Assembly: GCA_026702615.1 (NCBI GenBank)
Contig: JAPPBY010000020.1
Coordinates: forward strand, 62,001-126,000
Origin: Chloroflexota bacterium
Lineage (GTDB): Bacteria > Chloroflexota > Dehalococcoidia > Tepidiformales > Tepidiformaceae
Direction: 5' to 3'
DNA: 64,000 nucleotides
This document shows, piece after piece, positions 7,618 through 16,191 of this stretch (positions within the stretch are counted from its first letter, which is position 1; every line of letters starts with the position of its first letter). The notes below the pieces were generated by a model. It saw only the letters and a program-made list of their open reading frames with translations. It did no database searches and had not been told where the DNA came from. The translations under genes were made by a program, and so were the position numbers.

Positions 7618-7754
7618 GCCCGCGCCACCCGGCCGGTGGCGCGCTCGATGGCGCAGTCGCTGCGCGGCCGCAGGAGGCCGTGCAGGGCGAGTCCGGCGCC
7701 GGCGCGCAGGAGCACGCCCACCGTCATCGCGTAGGTCAAGAGAAACGTTCGCAT
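7614..7754 (-). CDS. Very small membrane peptide (46 aa)
   Basis: Too short for the ORF track on its own. The ATG at 7754 has a strong Shine-Dalgarno (GAGGAGGAT, 3 nt spacing), unusual for this window. One hydrophobic segment (MRTFLLTYAMTVGVLLRAGAGLALHGLL) is followed by an Arg/Asp-rich tail. Its stop overlaps the next start by ATGA, so it is coupled to the 78-aa membrane protein. Function unknown; it could be a leader peptide for that gene. Confidence 0.55.
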   Translation of the reverse strand: MRTFLLTYAMTVGVLLRAGAGLALHGLLRPRSDCAIERATGRVARA

Positions 7755-7893
7755 TCCATCCTCCTCGGAAGTTGTGGGGCGAGGATGGGCGTGCGGCGGG
7801 GGAGGCCCGAGGGGTGCGTGTCGCTGGCGGAAGCGGGGAGGCCGTGCGTGGTATCGTCCGCGCGCGCCGGCAGTCGGCGCCGGGAGAAACAGC

Positions 7894-8841
7894 GTGCAGA
7901 ACCTGACAATCGGAACCCACATCCTCGCGCGCGATGCCAGCGGCCTCATCGATGGCATCGTGGCGGCGGATCGGGCAGGCGTGAACACGGCATGGCTCAC
8001 GAGCGGCGGCCCCGCCCCTGATCCCCTCGCCGTCTTCGCAGCGGCTGCGGGCAACACCGGCCAGATCGGGTTCGGCACCTCGATCATCCCCACCTTCCCC
8101 CGCCACCCGCTGGCGCTGGTGCAGGGCGCGGTGGTGGTCGATCAGCTGGCTCCCGGCAGGCTAAAGCTGGGCATTGGCCCGAGCCACAAGCCCGCTGTGG
8201 AGGCGACGTACAGCTTCGACTTCGTACGCCCCCTCCAGCACCTGCGCGAATACCTCACCATCCTGAACGCCATCCTCAAGGAGGGCTCCGTCGAGTTTCA
8301 CGGCGAGCGGCTGCACTGCGAGGCGCAGCTGCAGTCGCCGACGCAGGTGAAGGTGCTCGCCTCGGCCCTGCGGCCGAACGCCTACCGGCTCTGCGGCGAG
8401 CTGGCCGATGGCGCCATCTCCTGGGTGAGTCCGCTGCCGCACCTGCAGCGCGTGGCCGTGCCCGCCATGGACGAGGGGGCGCAGTCGGCCGGCAGGGAAC
8501 GACCGGCGCTCGTGGCGCACGTTCCCATCGTCGTTTCGGAAGACGCGGATGCCGTCTGGGAAGCGGCGCAGCAGCAGCTCGGCTTCTACCCGAGGCTTCC
8601 GTACTACTCCGCCATGTGGCAGGACGCGGGCTTCCCCGAGGCCGAGGACGGCACGTTCTCGCGGGCGATGTCGGACGCGCTCGTCATCCAGGGGTCCGAG
8701 CAGGAAGTGGCCGAGCGCGTCCGCGCGCTGCCCTCGTCAGGCGTCGACGAGATGCTGGCGGGCGTCATCCGCATCGAGGGCGACCACGCCGCCGCCGACC
8801 GCACGATCGAGCTGCTGGGAGCGCTGGCGAAAGACCAGTAG
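7894..8841 (+). CDS. LLM class (luciferase-like) F420/FMN-dependent oxidoreductase
   Basis: Bacterial-luciferase-like TIM barrel, 315 aa. Seen: IGFGTSIIPTFPRHPLALVQGAVVVDQLAPGRLKLGIGPSHK, typical of the F420-dependent branch, and the barrel end DEMLAGVIRI. GTG at 7894 matches the normal N-terminus (QNLTIGTHILARDA); the track start 40 codons earlier is low-complexity. The substrate is unknown and whether F420 or FMN is used cannot be told here. It stands alone, followed by about 220 bp without a gene. Confidence 0.9.
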   Translation: MQNLTIGTHILARDASGLIDGIVAADRAGVNTAWLTSGGPAPDPLAVFAAAAGNTGQIGFGTSIIPTFPRHPLALVQGAVVVDQLAPGRLKLGIGPSHKPAVEATYSFDFVRPLQHLREYLTILNAILKEGSVEFHGERLHCEAQLQSPTQVKVLASALRPNAYRLCGELADGAISWVSPLPHLQRVAVPAMDEGAQSAGRERPALVAHVPIVVSEDADAVWEAAQQQLGFYPRLPYYSAMWQDAGFPEAEDGTFSRAMSDALVIQGSEQEVAERVRALPSSGVDEMLAGVIRIEGDHAAADRTIELLGALAKDQ

Positions 8842-8962
8842 GGTCCGCGCCCCGTCAGGTGACGGTTGTGTCTCGCCGGAAGACAGGCCAAGTCTTGTCA
8901 GATGGCTAGGCATTTATGGCTGAAATCGCATGCCGGGCCGCCTGGCCGGCCCGAGGGCGTCG

Positions 8963-8968
8963 TATAGT
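8963..8968 (+). promoter_or_regulatory. -10 box for the PP2C-like/propeller gene
   Basis: TATAGT about 95 bp upstream of the GTG. Unlike most genes here, this one would have a long 5' leader. Confidence 0.4.
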
Positions 8969-9007
8969 CCCGCGGCAGAGCATTGTGCCGTGCCCAGGCG
9001 GGAGGGC

Positions 9008-9037
9008 GGCCCGGGCGAGCGGGCGCCTGCCCGGGCC
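9008..9037 (+). promoter_or_regulatory. Strong 5'-leader hairpin
   Basis: GGCCCGGGC / GCCCGGGCC is a perfect 9-bp all-GC stem with a 12-nt loop, in the leader 26 nt before the GTG at 9064 and just ahead of its GGGAGG ribosome site. It could modulate translation. Confidence 0.45.
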
Positions 9038-9063
9038 GGGAGTGCTTGCTGCGGGAGGCAGCC

Positions 9064-11400
9064 GTGAACGACGCCTTGCAGATCGGCCAGTTCGCGATCG
9101 TCGCCCACGAGCCTCAGGAGCGTGGGGCCACCATCGGCGTCGCCGAGGGGAACGGGACCGGGGTGGAGCGCTGTGAGCTATTCGCCCTGGCGGAGGGCAC
9201 GACGCCGGCCGCCCACGAGTACGCCGGCCACCTCGTCTCGCAGGCTGAACGCACCTGGAAGACGCTCAACCTGAGCCTCACGGGGGCACTCATCGCCATC
9301 TACGGCGAGGCCCAGCGCTCCCTGATGGACTGGAACACGCGCAGCGTCTCGCAGCACCGCGTGGGACTGGGACTCGGGTGTCTCGCCCGGCAGGGCGAGC
9401 GCATTGTGCTGGCCACGCGCGGCCCCGCGAGCATCCTCCACGCCTCCGGGGATGCGCTCACCATCCACGAACCCGACGACGAGCACGCCGAGCCGATGAA
9501 CGGTCTCCAGCCGGGCCAGCCCCAGCTCACGTCGCTCACGCTCGCCCCGGGCGACCGCGTCTTGCTGGTCACGACCAACGTCACCGAGTCGCTGAGCGAA
9601 GATGCGCTGGCGGACATCCTCAGCCGCTCGCTGCCGGAGGTGCTGCCCAACCTCTACCGTCGCATCACGCACCTGCGCGATGCGGCCGTCCTGCTTGTAG
9701 GGGTTCCGGAGGCAGGCGAGGAGATCCAGCCGCCCCCCGCTCCTCCCATCGAGATCGAGCCGGCGGACGCGGGACCCATCATCGGCGGCGAGGCGCCCGC
9801 CGGCGGTTCCTCCCGGGACTTTCAGCCCAGCCTGTTCGTCGAGAGCAGCCCCGGCGCCTCCGCCCTCGATGTCGCGCGCCGACGCCTCGAGGACGTCGAC
9901 GCCCGGTCGCGGGTCGATGCGGAGCTGCCGCAGGCGACTTCCCTGGCCGAAGCGCAGGAGCTGCCGCCCCTGCGCCGGGCCGCCGGCGACAGCGGGCCGA
10001 TCCCCCAGCTTCCCTCCGCCACCCCCCGCGCCGGCGAAGGCCACAGCTTCTTCCGGCAGGTGGCCCACGTGCGTCAGCCACCCGCGCCCCCGGTGGCTTC
10101 GCACCACACCGGGGCGGCGCCCGTCAGCCAGCTCGCCGCCGATCGGCGCATGCAGCTCTCGGCCACGACGAACGTTCCCACCTCCGGGAGCCTCGCGGCG
10201 GGGCCGCGCACCGGCAGCGCGGTGGTGCGGGCTCGCAGGAGCATGGGTGGCGGGATGCGGACCGGCGGACGCACGGAGACGGCGGGAGGCGGCTTCTCGC
10301 CGCCCGCCTGGCTGGCCGCGCTGGTCGCGATCCTGCTCCTCGCCGGGATCGTCTCCTGGGCGGTCCTCCCCGGACTGCTGGAGAGCGACGAGGCGACGCG
10401 CCTCTCGCAACTCATCGACGAGGCGGAGCGCGAGATCGCGACCGCCAACGCCGTCGACCAGCCGGACCAGCGCCGGGCAGCGCTCACGCGGGCGCGGGGC
10501 ATCCTGCTGGAGGCCACGGCCCTGGCAGGAGGCGCGAGCCTCGCCGAGCCGCTCTTGCGACAGGCCGACCGCGAGCTCGCGGCGCTGGACGCGATCGCGA
10601 CGCCGCTGCAGATCCGCACCTTCGCCGACCTCCGCGGGTTTGGCGAAGCGCCCATCGCGGCGCGCCAGCTCGTGGTCAGCGCTTCGCATGCCTACCTGCT
10701 CGATTCCGCCGGGGGCCAGGTCATCTCCATCACGCTCTCGACGGGCAAGAAGGCGACCGTGTTCGCTGCTGGCGAGGAGACGCCGCTCGCGCCGGTGGCC
10801 ATCACCTACGCCGATGTCTCGCGCCCGGGCGGTTCCGCCCTCCTGATCGTGGATGAGGGGGGAGGGCTGTGGACGTGGAGCGACGCGGGGTGGGTCGCCG
10901 AGATCGAGTTCGCGCGGCCCGAGGGGCTCACCGTTACGGACATGTACTTCGCCGAAGGCCGGCTCTTCGTGCTTGATGCGCCCAACGCGACTGTCTACAG
11001 CTTCGCCGCCAGCCCTTCGGGCTTCAGTCTTGCCCCCGTGGTCGTGCACCAGGGACCAGAGCTCGCAAACGCCCGGCGCATCATGGTGGACGGAGAGGTT
11101 TTCCTGACCGCCGCCGCGGACGGCTCAGTGCGGCGCTACAGCGGCGATCTGACGCTGTTGCTCGCGCAGGCCGGCATCGACACGCCCCTGACGGGGGCCG
11201 CCACCCCGCACACGAGCGGGTTCGCTACCGAGATCGCCATCCTCGACGCGAGCGCCGACCGCATCGTCATCCTGGCGGAGGACGGGACGTTCGCGCGCCA
11301 GTACCGCCACGCGGAACTGGAGAACCTGACGGCCTTCACGATGCGCGGTGGCTTCGGCTGGGTGATCAGCGGCGAGCAGCTCCGCCGGATCACGTTCTAG
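9064..11400 (+). CDS. Degenerate PP2C-like domain, transmembrane helix and C-terminal propeller-like domain
   Basis: 778 aa from GTG 9064 (GGGAGG upstream). Residues about 1-225 look like a PPM/PP2C phosphatase fold (GLGCLARQGERIVLATRGPASIL; LAPGDRVLLVTTNVTESL; RDAAVLLVGV), but I cannot find the Asp-Gly metal motifs, so it may be a pseudophosphatase. A Pro/Ala/Arg-rich linker follows, then one TM helix at about residue 415 (PPAWLAALVAILLLAGIVSWAVL), a short helical segment and a beta-rich C-terminus with repeated blades such as SHAYLLDSAGGQVISITL. The topology predicts a cytosolic phosphatase-like part and an external propeller. Role unknown; envelope sensing is a guess. Confidence 0.7.
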   Translation: MNDALQIGQFAIVAHEPQERGATIGVAEGNGTGVERCELFALAEGTTPAAHEYAGHLVSQAERTWKTLNLSLTGALIAIYGEAQRSLMDWNTRSVSQHRVGLGLGCLARQGERIVLATRGPASILHASGDALTIHEPDDEHAEPMNGLQPGQPQLTSLTLAPGDRVLLVTTNVTESLSEDALADILSRSLPEVLPNLYRRITHLRDAAVLLVGVPEAGEEIQPPPAPPIEIEPADAGPIIGGEAPAGGSSRDFQPSLFVESSPGASALDVARRRLEDVDARSRVDAELPQATSLAEAQELPPLRRAAGDSGPIPQLPSATPRAGEGHSFFRQVAHVRQPPAPPVASHHTGAAPVSQLAADRRMQLSATTNVPTSGSLAAGPRTGSAVVRARRSMGGGMRTGGRTETAGGGFSPPAWLAALVAILLLAGIVSWAVLPGLLESDEATRLSQLIDEAEREIATANAVDQPDQRRAALTRARGILLEATALAGGASLAEPLLRQADRELAALDAIATPLQIRTFADLRGFGEAPIAARQLVVSASHAYLLDSAGGQVISITLSTGKKATVFAAGEETPLAPVAITYADVSRPGGSALLIVDEGGGLWTWSDAGWVAEIEFARPEGLTVTDMYFAEGRLFVLDAPNATVYSFAASPSGFSLAPVVVHQGPELANARRIMVDGEVFLTAAADGSVRRYSGDLTLLLAQAGIDTPLTGAATPHTSGFATEIAILDASADRIVILAEDGTFARQYRHAELENLTAFTMRGGFGWVISGEQLRRITF

Positions 11401-12145
11401 CGGGCCAGCGCGCCCGCCAGAGGTAGGCCAGCGCGCCGCAGGCCACCCCCACGTTGAGCGATTCGACGCGGTCATCCATCGGGAGTTGCACGCGAAAGTC
11501 GCTGGCTTCGTTCAGCAGGCGGCTCACGCCGCGCTCCTCCCCTCCCAGGACCAGCGCCGTGCAGTCGGGCCAGTCGAAACCAGTGGCGTCCTCGGCGCCC
11601 TCGCCGGGGGAGGCGGCCACCACCCAGTAGCCCGCCTCCTTGAGCTGCGCCAGGGCACGGGCGAGGTTCTGGGGTGCGGCTACGGGCGCGTGGAAGCTGA
11701 GGCCCGCGCTCGCGCGATGAACGCCAGGGGTGAGGGCCACGCCCCGCCGAGGCGGCAGGACGACCACCTCGGCGCCCGTCGCCACGGCCACTCGGAGCAC
11801 GGCGCCTGTGTTCTGGGGATCGGTGACGCCGTCGAGCACGAGGGCGAGCGAGGGGCCGGTCGCCTTGCGGGGAATCGAGGCCGCCGGCAGCCGCCGCAGG
11901 CGTACGAGCACGCCCTGGTGCACGCCCCTGCCCGTCAGCTCATCGAGCCGCTCGGCCTCGACCGCCTCGACGGGCAGCCCCTGGGTCGCGGCCTCCTCCA
12001 CAAGCGCGGCCACGCGCCGGTTGGAGGCGCCTTCGGCGTGCAAGAGGCGCTTTGCCACGCCCTGTCGCAGGGCCTGCTCGCAGGCGTGCACGCCGAAGGC
12101 CAGGTCGTCGGGCGTGGACTTGGGCTTCGGCCGCAGGCGCGCCAT
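11390..12145 (-). CDS. rlmB: 23S rRNA 2'-O-methyltransferase, RlmB/TrmH (SpoU) family
   Basis: SAM-dependent 2'-O-ribose methyltransferase (251 aa) with the substrate-binding N-domain starting at FGVHACEQAL and a knotted SPOUT domain: LVLDGVTDPQNTGAVLRVA (motif 1), LVLGGEERGVSRL (motif 2) and VQLPMDDRVESLNVGVACGALAYL (motif 3). All three motifs are intact. RlmB (G2251 of 23S rRNA) is the likely identity. ATG 12145 gives a standard N-terminus; the track start adds 17 basic residues. Its 3' end overlaps the convergent upstream gene by 11 nt. Confidence 0.9.
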   Translation of the reverse strand: MARLRPKPKSTPDDLAFGVHACEQALRQGVAKRLLHAEGASNRRVAALVEEAATQGLPVEAVEAERLDELTGRGVHQGVLVRLRRLPAASIPRKATGPSLALVLDGVTDPQNTGAVLRVAVATGAEVVVLPPRRGVALTPGVHRASAGLSFHAPVAAPQNLARALAQLKEAGYWVVAASPGEGAEDATGFDWPDCTALVLGGEERGVSRLLNEASDFRVQLPMDDRVESLNVGVACGALAYLWRARWPART

Positions 12146-12325
12146 ACGTCGTTTGCTCCGCTCCGGGTAGCGGGCCCTGGGCAAGCGCTCCTTCACCTTC
12201 CGGGGGGACGCTCGCGCCGGGCTGCCCTACACTCAGACCAACCTTGCCACTGCCGATGCGCCCTGTCTCGCACCGAGAGGGGCGACGGCGGCAGCGGCGG
12301 GCTTGATAACATCCGCGAACGGGGC

Positions 12326-12379
12326 ATGCGACCCCGCCAGGAACCTCACTTCATGCCTGCATCCGTGACCAGGGCTTGA
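12326..12379 (+). CDS. Possible 17-aa leader ORF coupled to the protease gene
   Basis: ATG to TGA, encoding MRPRQEPHFMPASVTRA; its TGA overlaps the TTG start of the downstream protease (TTGA). TAACAT, a possible -10, lies 13 nt upstream. It has no visible Shine-Dalgarno. The overlap suggests translational coupling onto a weak TTG start, but such a short ORF could be chance. Confidence 0.3.
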   Translation: MRPRQEPHFMPASVTRA

Positions 12380-14541
12380 GCAACCGCTTCGTGGTGAAAC
12401 ACACGATCCGAATCCTGGCCGCGCTGGCCCTGCTGGCAGCGATCGTCGCGGCCCAGCCGGGCAGTGCCCCCGCCGAACCGGTTGGCGAGCACTGGGTCAG
12501 CATCCGCCTGGACTCCGGCGACGAGGACGCGTCAACGCTGGAGGGCCGGGGCTACCGCCAGCTGCCCGTGCCCGAGGGGATGACGACGGAGGCCTACCTC
12601 GACTGGCTCGAAGACCAGCCGGGCATCGCCAGCGTCTCGCCCAACCCCACCGTGACCGCCGCCGGCGACCCCAACGACGCGTTCTACGCGAGCGCCCAGG
12701 CGCCCTACCTCGGACCCGTGGGCGCGCCCGCCGGGTGGGATATCACCACCAACGCCGAGGACATCATCGTCGCGGTGATCGACTCGGGGGTCGACCTGCG
12801 CCACGAGGACCTGGTGGCCAACCTCTGGCGGAACCCGAACGACTCGGATAACGACGGCGTTGACGACGACAACAACGGCTGCATCGACGACGAACACGGC
12901 TGCCGGTTCCTGAACCTGACGCCCAAGCGCATCAGCGAGTGCGGCTACACCTCGAGCACGCCGACCGGCGACGTGCAGGACGACGACGGCACCGCGGACG
13001 CCCTCGGTTCCCACGGAACGGCCGTGGCCGGGATCATCGGCGCCCGCGGAAACAACTCCACCGGCATCAGCGGTGTCGCCTGGCGGGTGCGTCTCATGAT
13101 CCTGAAAGCCCTCGACTGCGGACCGGGAGACGCGCAGCCCACGGGCGAGATGGCGAATGTCGCGCGGGCGATCGATTACGCCCGCCGCATGGGCGCGGAC
13201 GTCATTAACCTGAGCCTCGCCAGCTCACCCGGCGACCCCGCCGCCGACATCCCCGAGCTGCGGCAGGCGATCGAGGATGCGCTCGCCGACGGCCTGATCA
13301 TCGTGGCCTCGGCGGGCAACCATGCCTCGCGAGGCGTGGGCTTCCCCGCGGCCTACGCCCAATACCCGAACGTGATCGGTGTGGGCGCCACAGACCCCGC
13401 CAACGACAACGCCTGGGCCACCTACAGCTCCTTCGGGGGCGGCGTGGACGTGGCCGCCCCCGGCAGCGGCATGGCCAGCACCGTGCGTTCCGACCTGCTT
13501 GATATCCCCTACGGAAGGCTGCCCGGGGCGACGAGCTGGGCGGCGCCCATCGTGACGGGCCTGTTCGCGCTCGTGATGGCGCGCAACCCCGACCTCACGA
13601 TGGAGGAATACATCGACATCGTGCAGGAGTCCGCCAGCGAGCCCGCGCCGGCCGCTCACGGCGGCAACTGGGCGGGTCACGGCGTGATCGACATGCAGGC
13701 GGCGCTCGAACGCGTCCCCATGACCGTGAGCGGGGCCGCTCTCGACGACTGGACCCGGCCGCCTCCGGGCACGCCGGTGCGCGCCCTCATCGACGGCGTC
13801 GAGTGCGGCGCCACGGAGACCACGAACGCGAACGGGACGGCCAGCTACTCCCTGCGCATCGCCGGCGAGAACGAGGTCCCGGGATGCGGCGCCTTGGGAC
13901 GCGAGGTCGAGATCTTCATCGGCGAGCGTCCGACGGCGACCGTCCTGCCCTGGAGCGCGCAAAACGAGGCGCTCCTCCTCACCGAGTACACGGTGAACGG
14001 CATCGATCCGCCTCCGGGCGCGGTCGTGGCGCAGGAGCTGGGCGCGGGGTGGAGCCAGGTCGCCTACCTCGGCCCGACAGGGTCGCTCCCAGCGGCCGCG
14101 GCCGCCCTCCCCGAGGGCTGGTCCGCCATCGCCACATGGGATCCGGATGCCGAGGGCGGCGGGGCTTTCCGGCTCTACTACCCCGGCGCCCCCGACGAAG
14201 CGCAGACGCTGACCGAGCTCTCCCGCTACCAGGCGCTCTGGGTCTACAGCGAGGGCGGCGGCGTGTTCGACGCCAATCCGGAAGAACTTCCCGGTCGCCG
14301 CGTGGAGCTCGCGGAGGGCTGGAACGCGGTCGTCTACACGGGCGGATCGCGGCCGGTGGAAGAGGCCCTGGCCAGTATCGCCGGTCGCTACGACCAGGTG
14401 CTGCGCTACGACAACCTCACGGGGCTCTGGGACTCGTATCTGCCCGGCTCGGCGCCGGCCCTGAACGACTTTGGGGGCCTCCACCCGTACCGCATCTACT
14501 GGATCCGGATGATCGCCCCCGCCACGCTCGTGATGTTCTAG
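12376..14541 (+). CDS. Secreted subtilisin-like serine protease (S8 family)
   Basis: 721 aa. A Sec signal peptide (VVKHTIRILAALALLAAIVAAQPGSAPA) and short propeptide precede the S8 domain. The triad motifs are visible: Asp in IVAVIDSGVDLRHEDL, His in GSHGTAVAGIIGA and Ser in PGATSWAAPIVTG; the oxyanion Asn is in VASAGNH. DSDNDGVDDDNNGCIDD looks like a calcium-binding insert. After about residue 445 comes a non-catalytic region of roughly 270 residues with two similar segments (LGAGWSQVAYLGPTG and LAEGWNAVVYTGGS). The TTG start is the only one giving a full signal peptide; a GTG five codons inside is possible. Exported, probably degradative. Confidence 0.9.
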   Translation: MSNRFVVKHTIRILAALALLAAIVAAQPGSAPAEPVGEHWVSIRLDSGDEDASTLEGRGYRQLPVPEGMTTEAYLDWLEDQPGIASVSPNPTVTAAGDPNDAFYASAQAPYLGPVGAPAGWDITTNAEDIIVAVIDSGVDLRHEDLVANLWRNPNDSDNDGVDDDNNGCIDDEHGCRFLNLTPKRISECGYTSSTPTGDVQDDDGTADALGSHGTAVAGIIGARGNNSTGISGVAWRVRLMILKALDCGPGDAQPTGEMANVARAIDYARRMGADVINLSLASSPGDPAADIPELRQAIEDALADGLIIVASAGNHASRGVGFPAAYAQYPNVIGVGATDPANDNAWATYSSFGGGVDVAAPGSGMASTVRSDLLDIPYGRLPGATSWAAPIVTGLFALVMARNPDLTMEEYIDIVQESASEPAPAAHGGNWAGHGVIDMQAALERVPMTVSGAALDDWTRPPPGTPVRALIDGVECGATETTNANGTASYSLRIAGENEVPGCGALGREVEIFIGERPTATVLPWSAQNEALLLTEYTVNGIDPPPGAVVAQELGAGWSQVAYLGPTGSLPAAAAALPEGWSAIATWDPDAEGGGAFRLYYPGAPDEAQTLTELSRYQALWVYSEGGGVFDANPEELPGRRVELAEGWNAVVYTGGSRPVEEALASIAGRYDQVLRYDNLTGLWDSYLPGSAPALNDFGGLHPYRIYWIRMIAPATLVMF

Positions 14542-14608
14542 CGCGCCGGCGCGTCACCGCGTCAGGGGCGGGTTCTGGCTGCGGGACCGCCCCCGCAAGC
14601 TCCACCGC

Positions 14609-15076
14609 ATGACCCGGAACGACGATCGCTGCGGCGCGCCCACGCGCGGCGGCGCCCCCTGCCGTTTCCCCGCCGACCAGTGCCCTCACGACGCGCATGC
14701 CCGCACCCGCGAGGGACGGCCAGGCCGGTCGCGGTCGTCGTCACCCGTGGGCGCGATACGGGAGCGCGATCTGCGGGCGCTGGGCTGGTGGCTGATCGAG
14801 GAGACGCTAGCTGGCCGCGTCACGCCCCCTGAGGCTTCGGCCGTGAACCGCATGATGCACACCCTGCTCCAGCTCGGCCCCACCCCCGAGGCGGACGAGC
14901 TGGCCCTGCAGGAAGTGGCGCTGCGCGGTCTCCTGATGCACGGCGTCCCACCGCGCACCGAGCAGGAGTGGCGGCGCGCCGCCGAGATCTTCGACGACGA
15001 GGCGCTCGCGGAGTTTCGCCGCTGGGCGTCCGTGGAAGAAGGCGCTATGGCTGGCGAGGAGCGCGAGGGACCCTAG
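14609..15076 (+). CDS. Unknown protein with N-terminal Cys/His cluster, possibly phage small-terminase-like
   Basis: 155 aa. The N-terminus RCGAPTRGGAPCRFPADQCPHDAH has C-x8-C-x7-C-x2-H spacing and looks like a small zinc-binding motif. The remainder is helical (LRALGWWLIEETLAGRVTPPEASAVNRMMHTLLQLG). Similar Cys/His starts occur in phage proteins annotated as small terminase or DNA-packaging accessory, and portal-like and adaptor-like genes lie 4-7 kb away, but I cannot confirm the family. It is convergent with the DUF5667-like gene (4 nt overlap). Confidence 0.6.
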   Translation: MTRNDDRCGAPTRGGAPCRFPADQCPHDAHARTREGRPGRSRSSSPVGAIRERDLRALGWWLIEETLAGRVTPPEASAVNRMMHTLLQLGPTPEADELALQEVALRGLLMHGVPPRTEQEWRRAAEIFDDEALAEFRRWASVEEGAMAGEEREGP

Positions 15077-16191
15077 TTGCCGCCGCTCTCGGGGGTGGGG
15101 GTGGGGGTGTCCTCGGGATCGGTGAGCGGTTCGGGATTCTCGTCCACCCCGGTTGTGACCGTCCCCTCGAGCGTCGGCTCCGGCGTCGTGAGCGGCTCCG
15201 GATCCTCGTCAACTCCGGTCGTCACGGTCCCCTCCGCGTCCGGGGCCGTGGGCGTCGTAAGCGCCTCCGGGTCCTCGGCGACACCGGTCGAGATCGTCGC
15301 CTCGGGAGTGGGCGTCGCTTCGGAGGCGGATGGCTCCTCGGTCGCGACAGGCGTCGGTTCGGGCGTCGGCGTCGCCCCCGGCTCCGGCGTCGCGGTCGCT
15401 TCGGGATTCGCGCCGTCGAGCGGCTTCACCTTGTCGGTGCTCACGGCGGCGGCCACCTCGGCTGCGTACGCCACCGCCTCCTCGGCTTCGGTGGCGAGTT
15501 CTTCCTCGGTGTCGGCGAGCACGACCTCAGCGGTCTCGCTGATGGAACGCACCTTGGCCTGCTGCAACGCGTCGAACCGCTCCTCCTCGGCGAGCTCGCG
15601 GATGTCGTCGAGCTCGGCGGTGAAGCTGTCGATGTGCCCCTCGCTCAGGTTGCCGCTGGCGGACAGCGCCTGGATCTCGTCGATGCGCTCCTGCGCCAGG
15701 CGGATACGCACGTTGATGCGCTCGTCGCCGCTGGCGAAGCGCACCTGGGCCTGCTCCGTGGCGCGCTTGAAGTTGTAGTTCCACTCGCCCGGCACCGACT
15801 CGCCGGCGGTGACGAACCCGAAGGTGATGACACCGAGCATCGCCGCCACCCCCAGCACCCCCACCGAGGCGACGGCGGCGCCGAACTGGCCGAAGCGGGA
15901 AGGCTCGGGCAGCGGGTCCTCGGGTGTGGCGCCGATGACAGGCGTGGCCGCGGCCAGCACCTTCGCCTTCAGGGAGCCCTCGAAGTAGTAGCTCGCCTCC
16001 TCCGCCTGGAGGGTTCCGCCGATGATCTGGCCGGTGGAGAGCAGCGGCTTGAGCCAGTCCTGCACCTCCTCGGAGTAGCGCTCGAGGATGACGGCAATCT
16101 CCATCCCGTCCTCGTAGAGGGCGAGCGCCTCGGTGAAGATTTCGGCCTGCGGGTCAGGCGTGCGGCGGAAGAAGTCCAGGAACCGCATCAT
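15073..16191 (-). CDS. Membrane-anchored DUF5667-like partner of the ECF sigma factor
   Basis: 372 aa, start codon overlapping the sigma gene stop (ATGATG). A cytosolic N-terminal region of about 110 residues is followed by one TM helix (AVASVGVLGVAAMLGVITFGFV), then an external helical DUF5667-like domain (LAQERIDEIQALSASGNLSE; AEEERFDALQQAKVRSI). The Thr/Pro/Glu-rich tail contains three imperfect copies of about 20 residues of the type GTVTTGVDEDPEPLTTPEP. In other bacteria such genes follow ECF sigma genes and are probable anti-sigma or signal-receiving proteins; that role is inferred. Confidence 0.75.
   Translation of the reverse strand: MMRFLDFFRRTPDPQAEIFTEALALYEDGMEIAVILERYSEEVQDWLKPLLSTGQIIGGTLQAEEASYYFEGSLKAKVLAAATPVIGATPEDPLPEPSRFGQFGAAVASVGVLGVAAMLGVITFGFVTAGESVPGEWNYNFKRATEQAQVRFASGDERINVRIRLAQERIDEIQALSASGNLSEGHIDSFTAELDDIRELAEEERFDALQQAKVRSISETAEVVLADTEEELATEAEEAVAYAAEVAAAVSTDKVKPLDGANPEATATPEPGATPTPEPTPVATEEPSASEATPTPEATISTGVAEDPEALTTPTAPDAEGTVTTGVDEDPEPLTTPEPTLEGTVTTGVDENPEPLTDPEDTPTPTPESGGN

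Noticed and set aside
12197-12325. Small gene between rlmB and the protease
   Set aside because: Only antisense-type Arg-rich frames are open; TACACT and TAACAT look like promoter elements instead.
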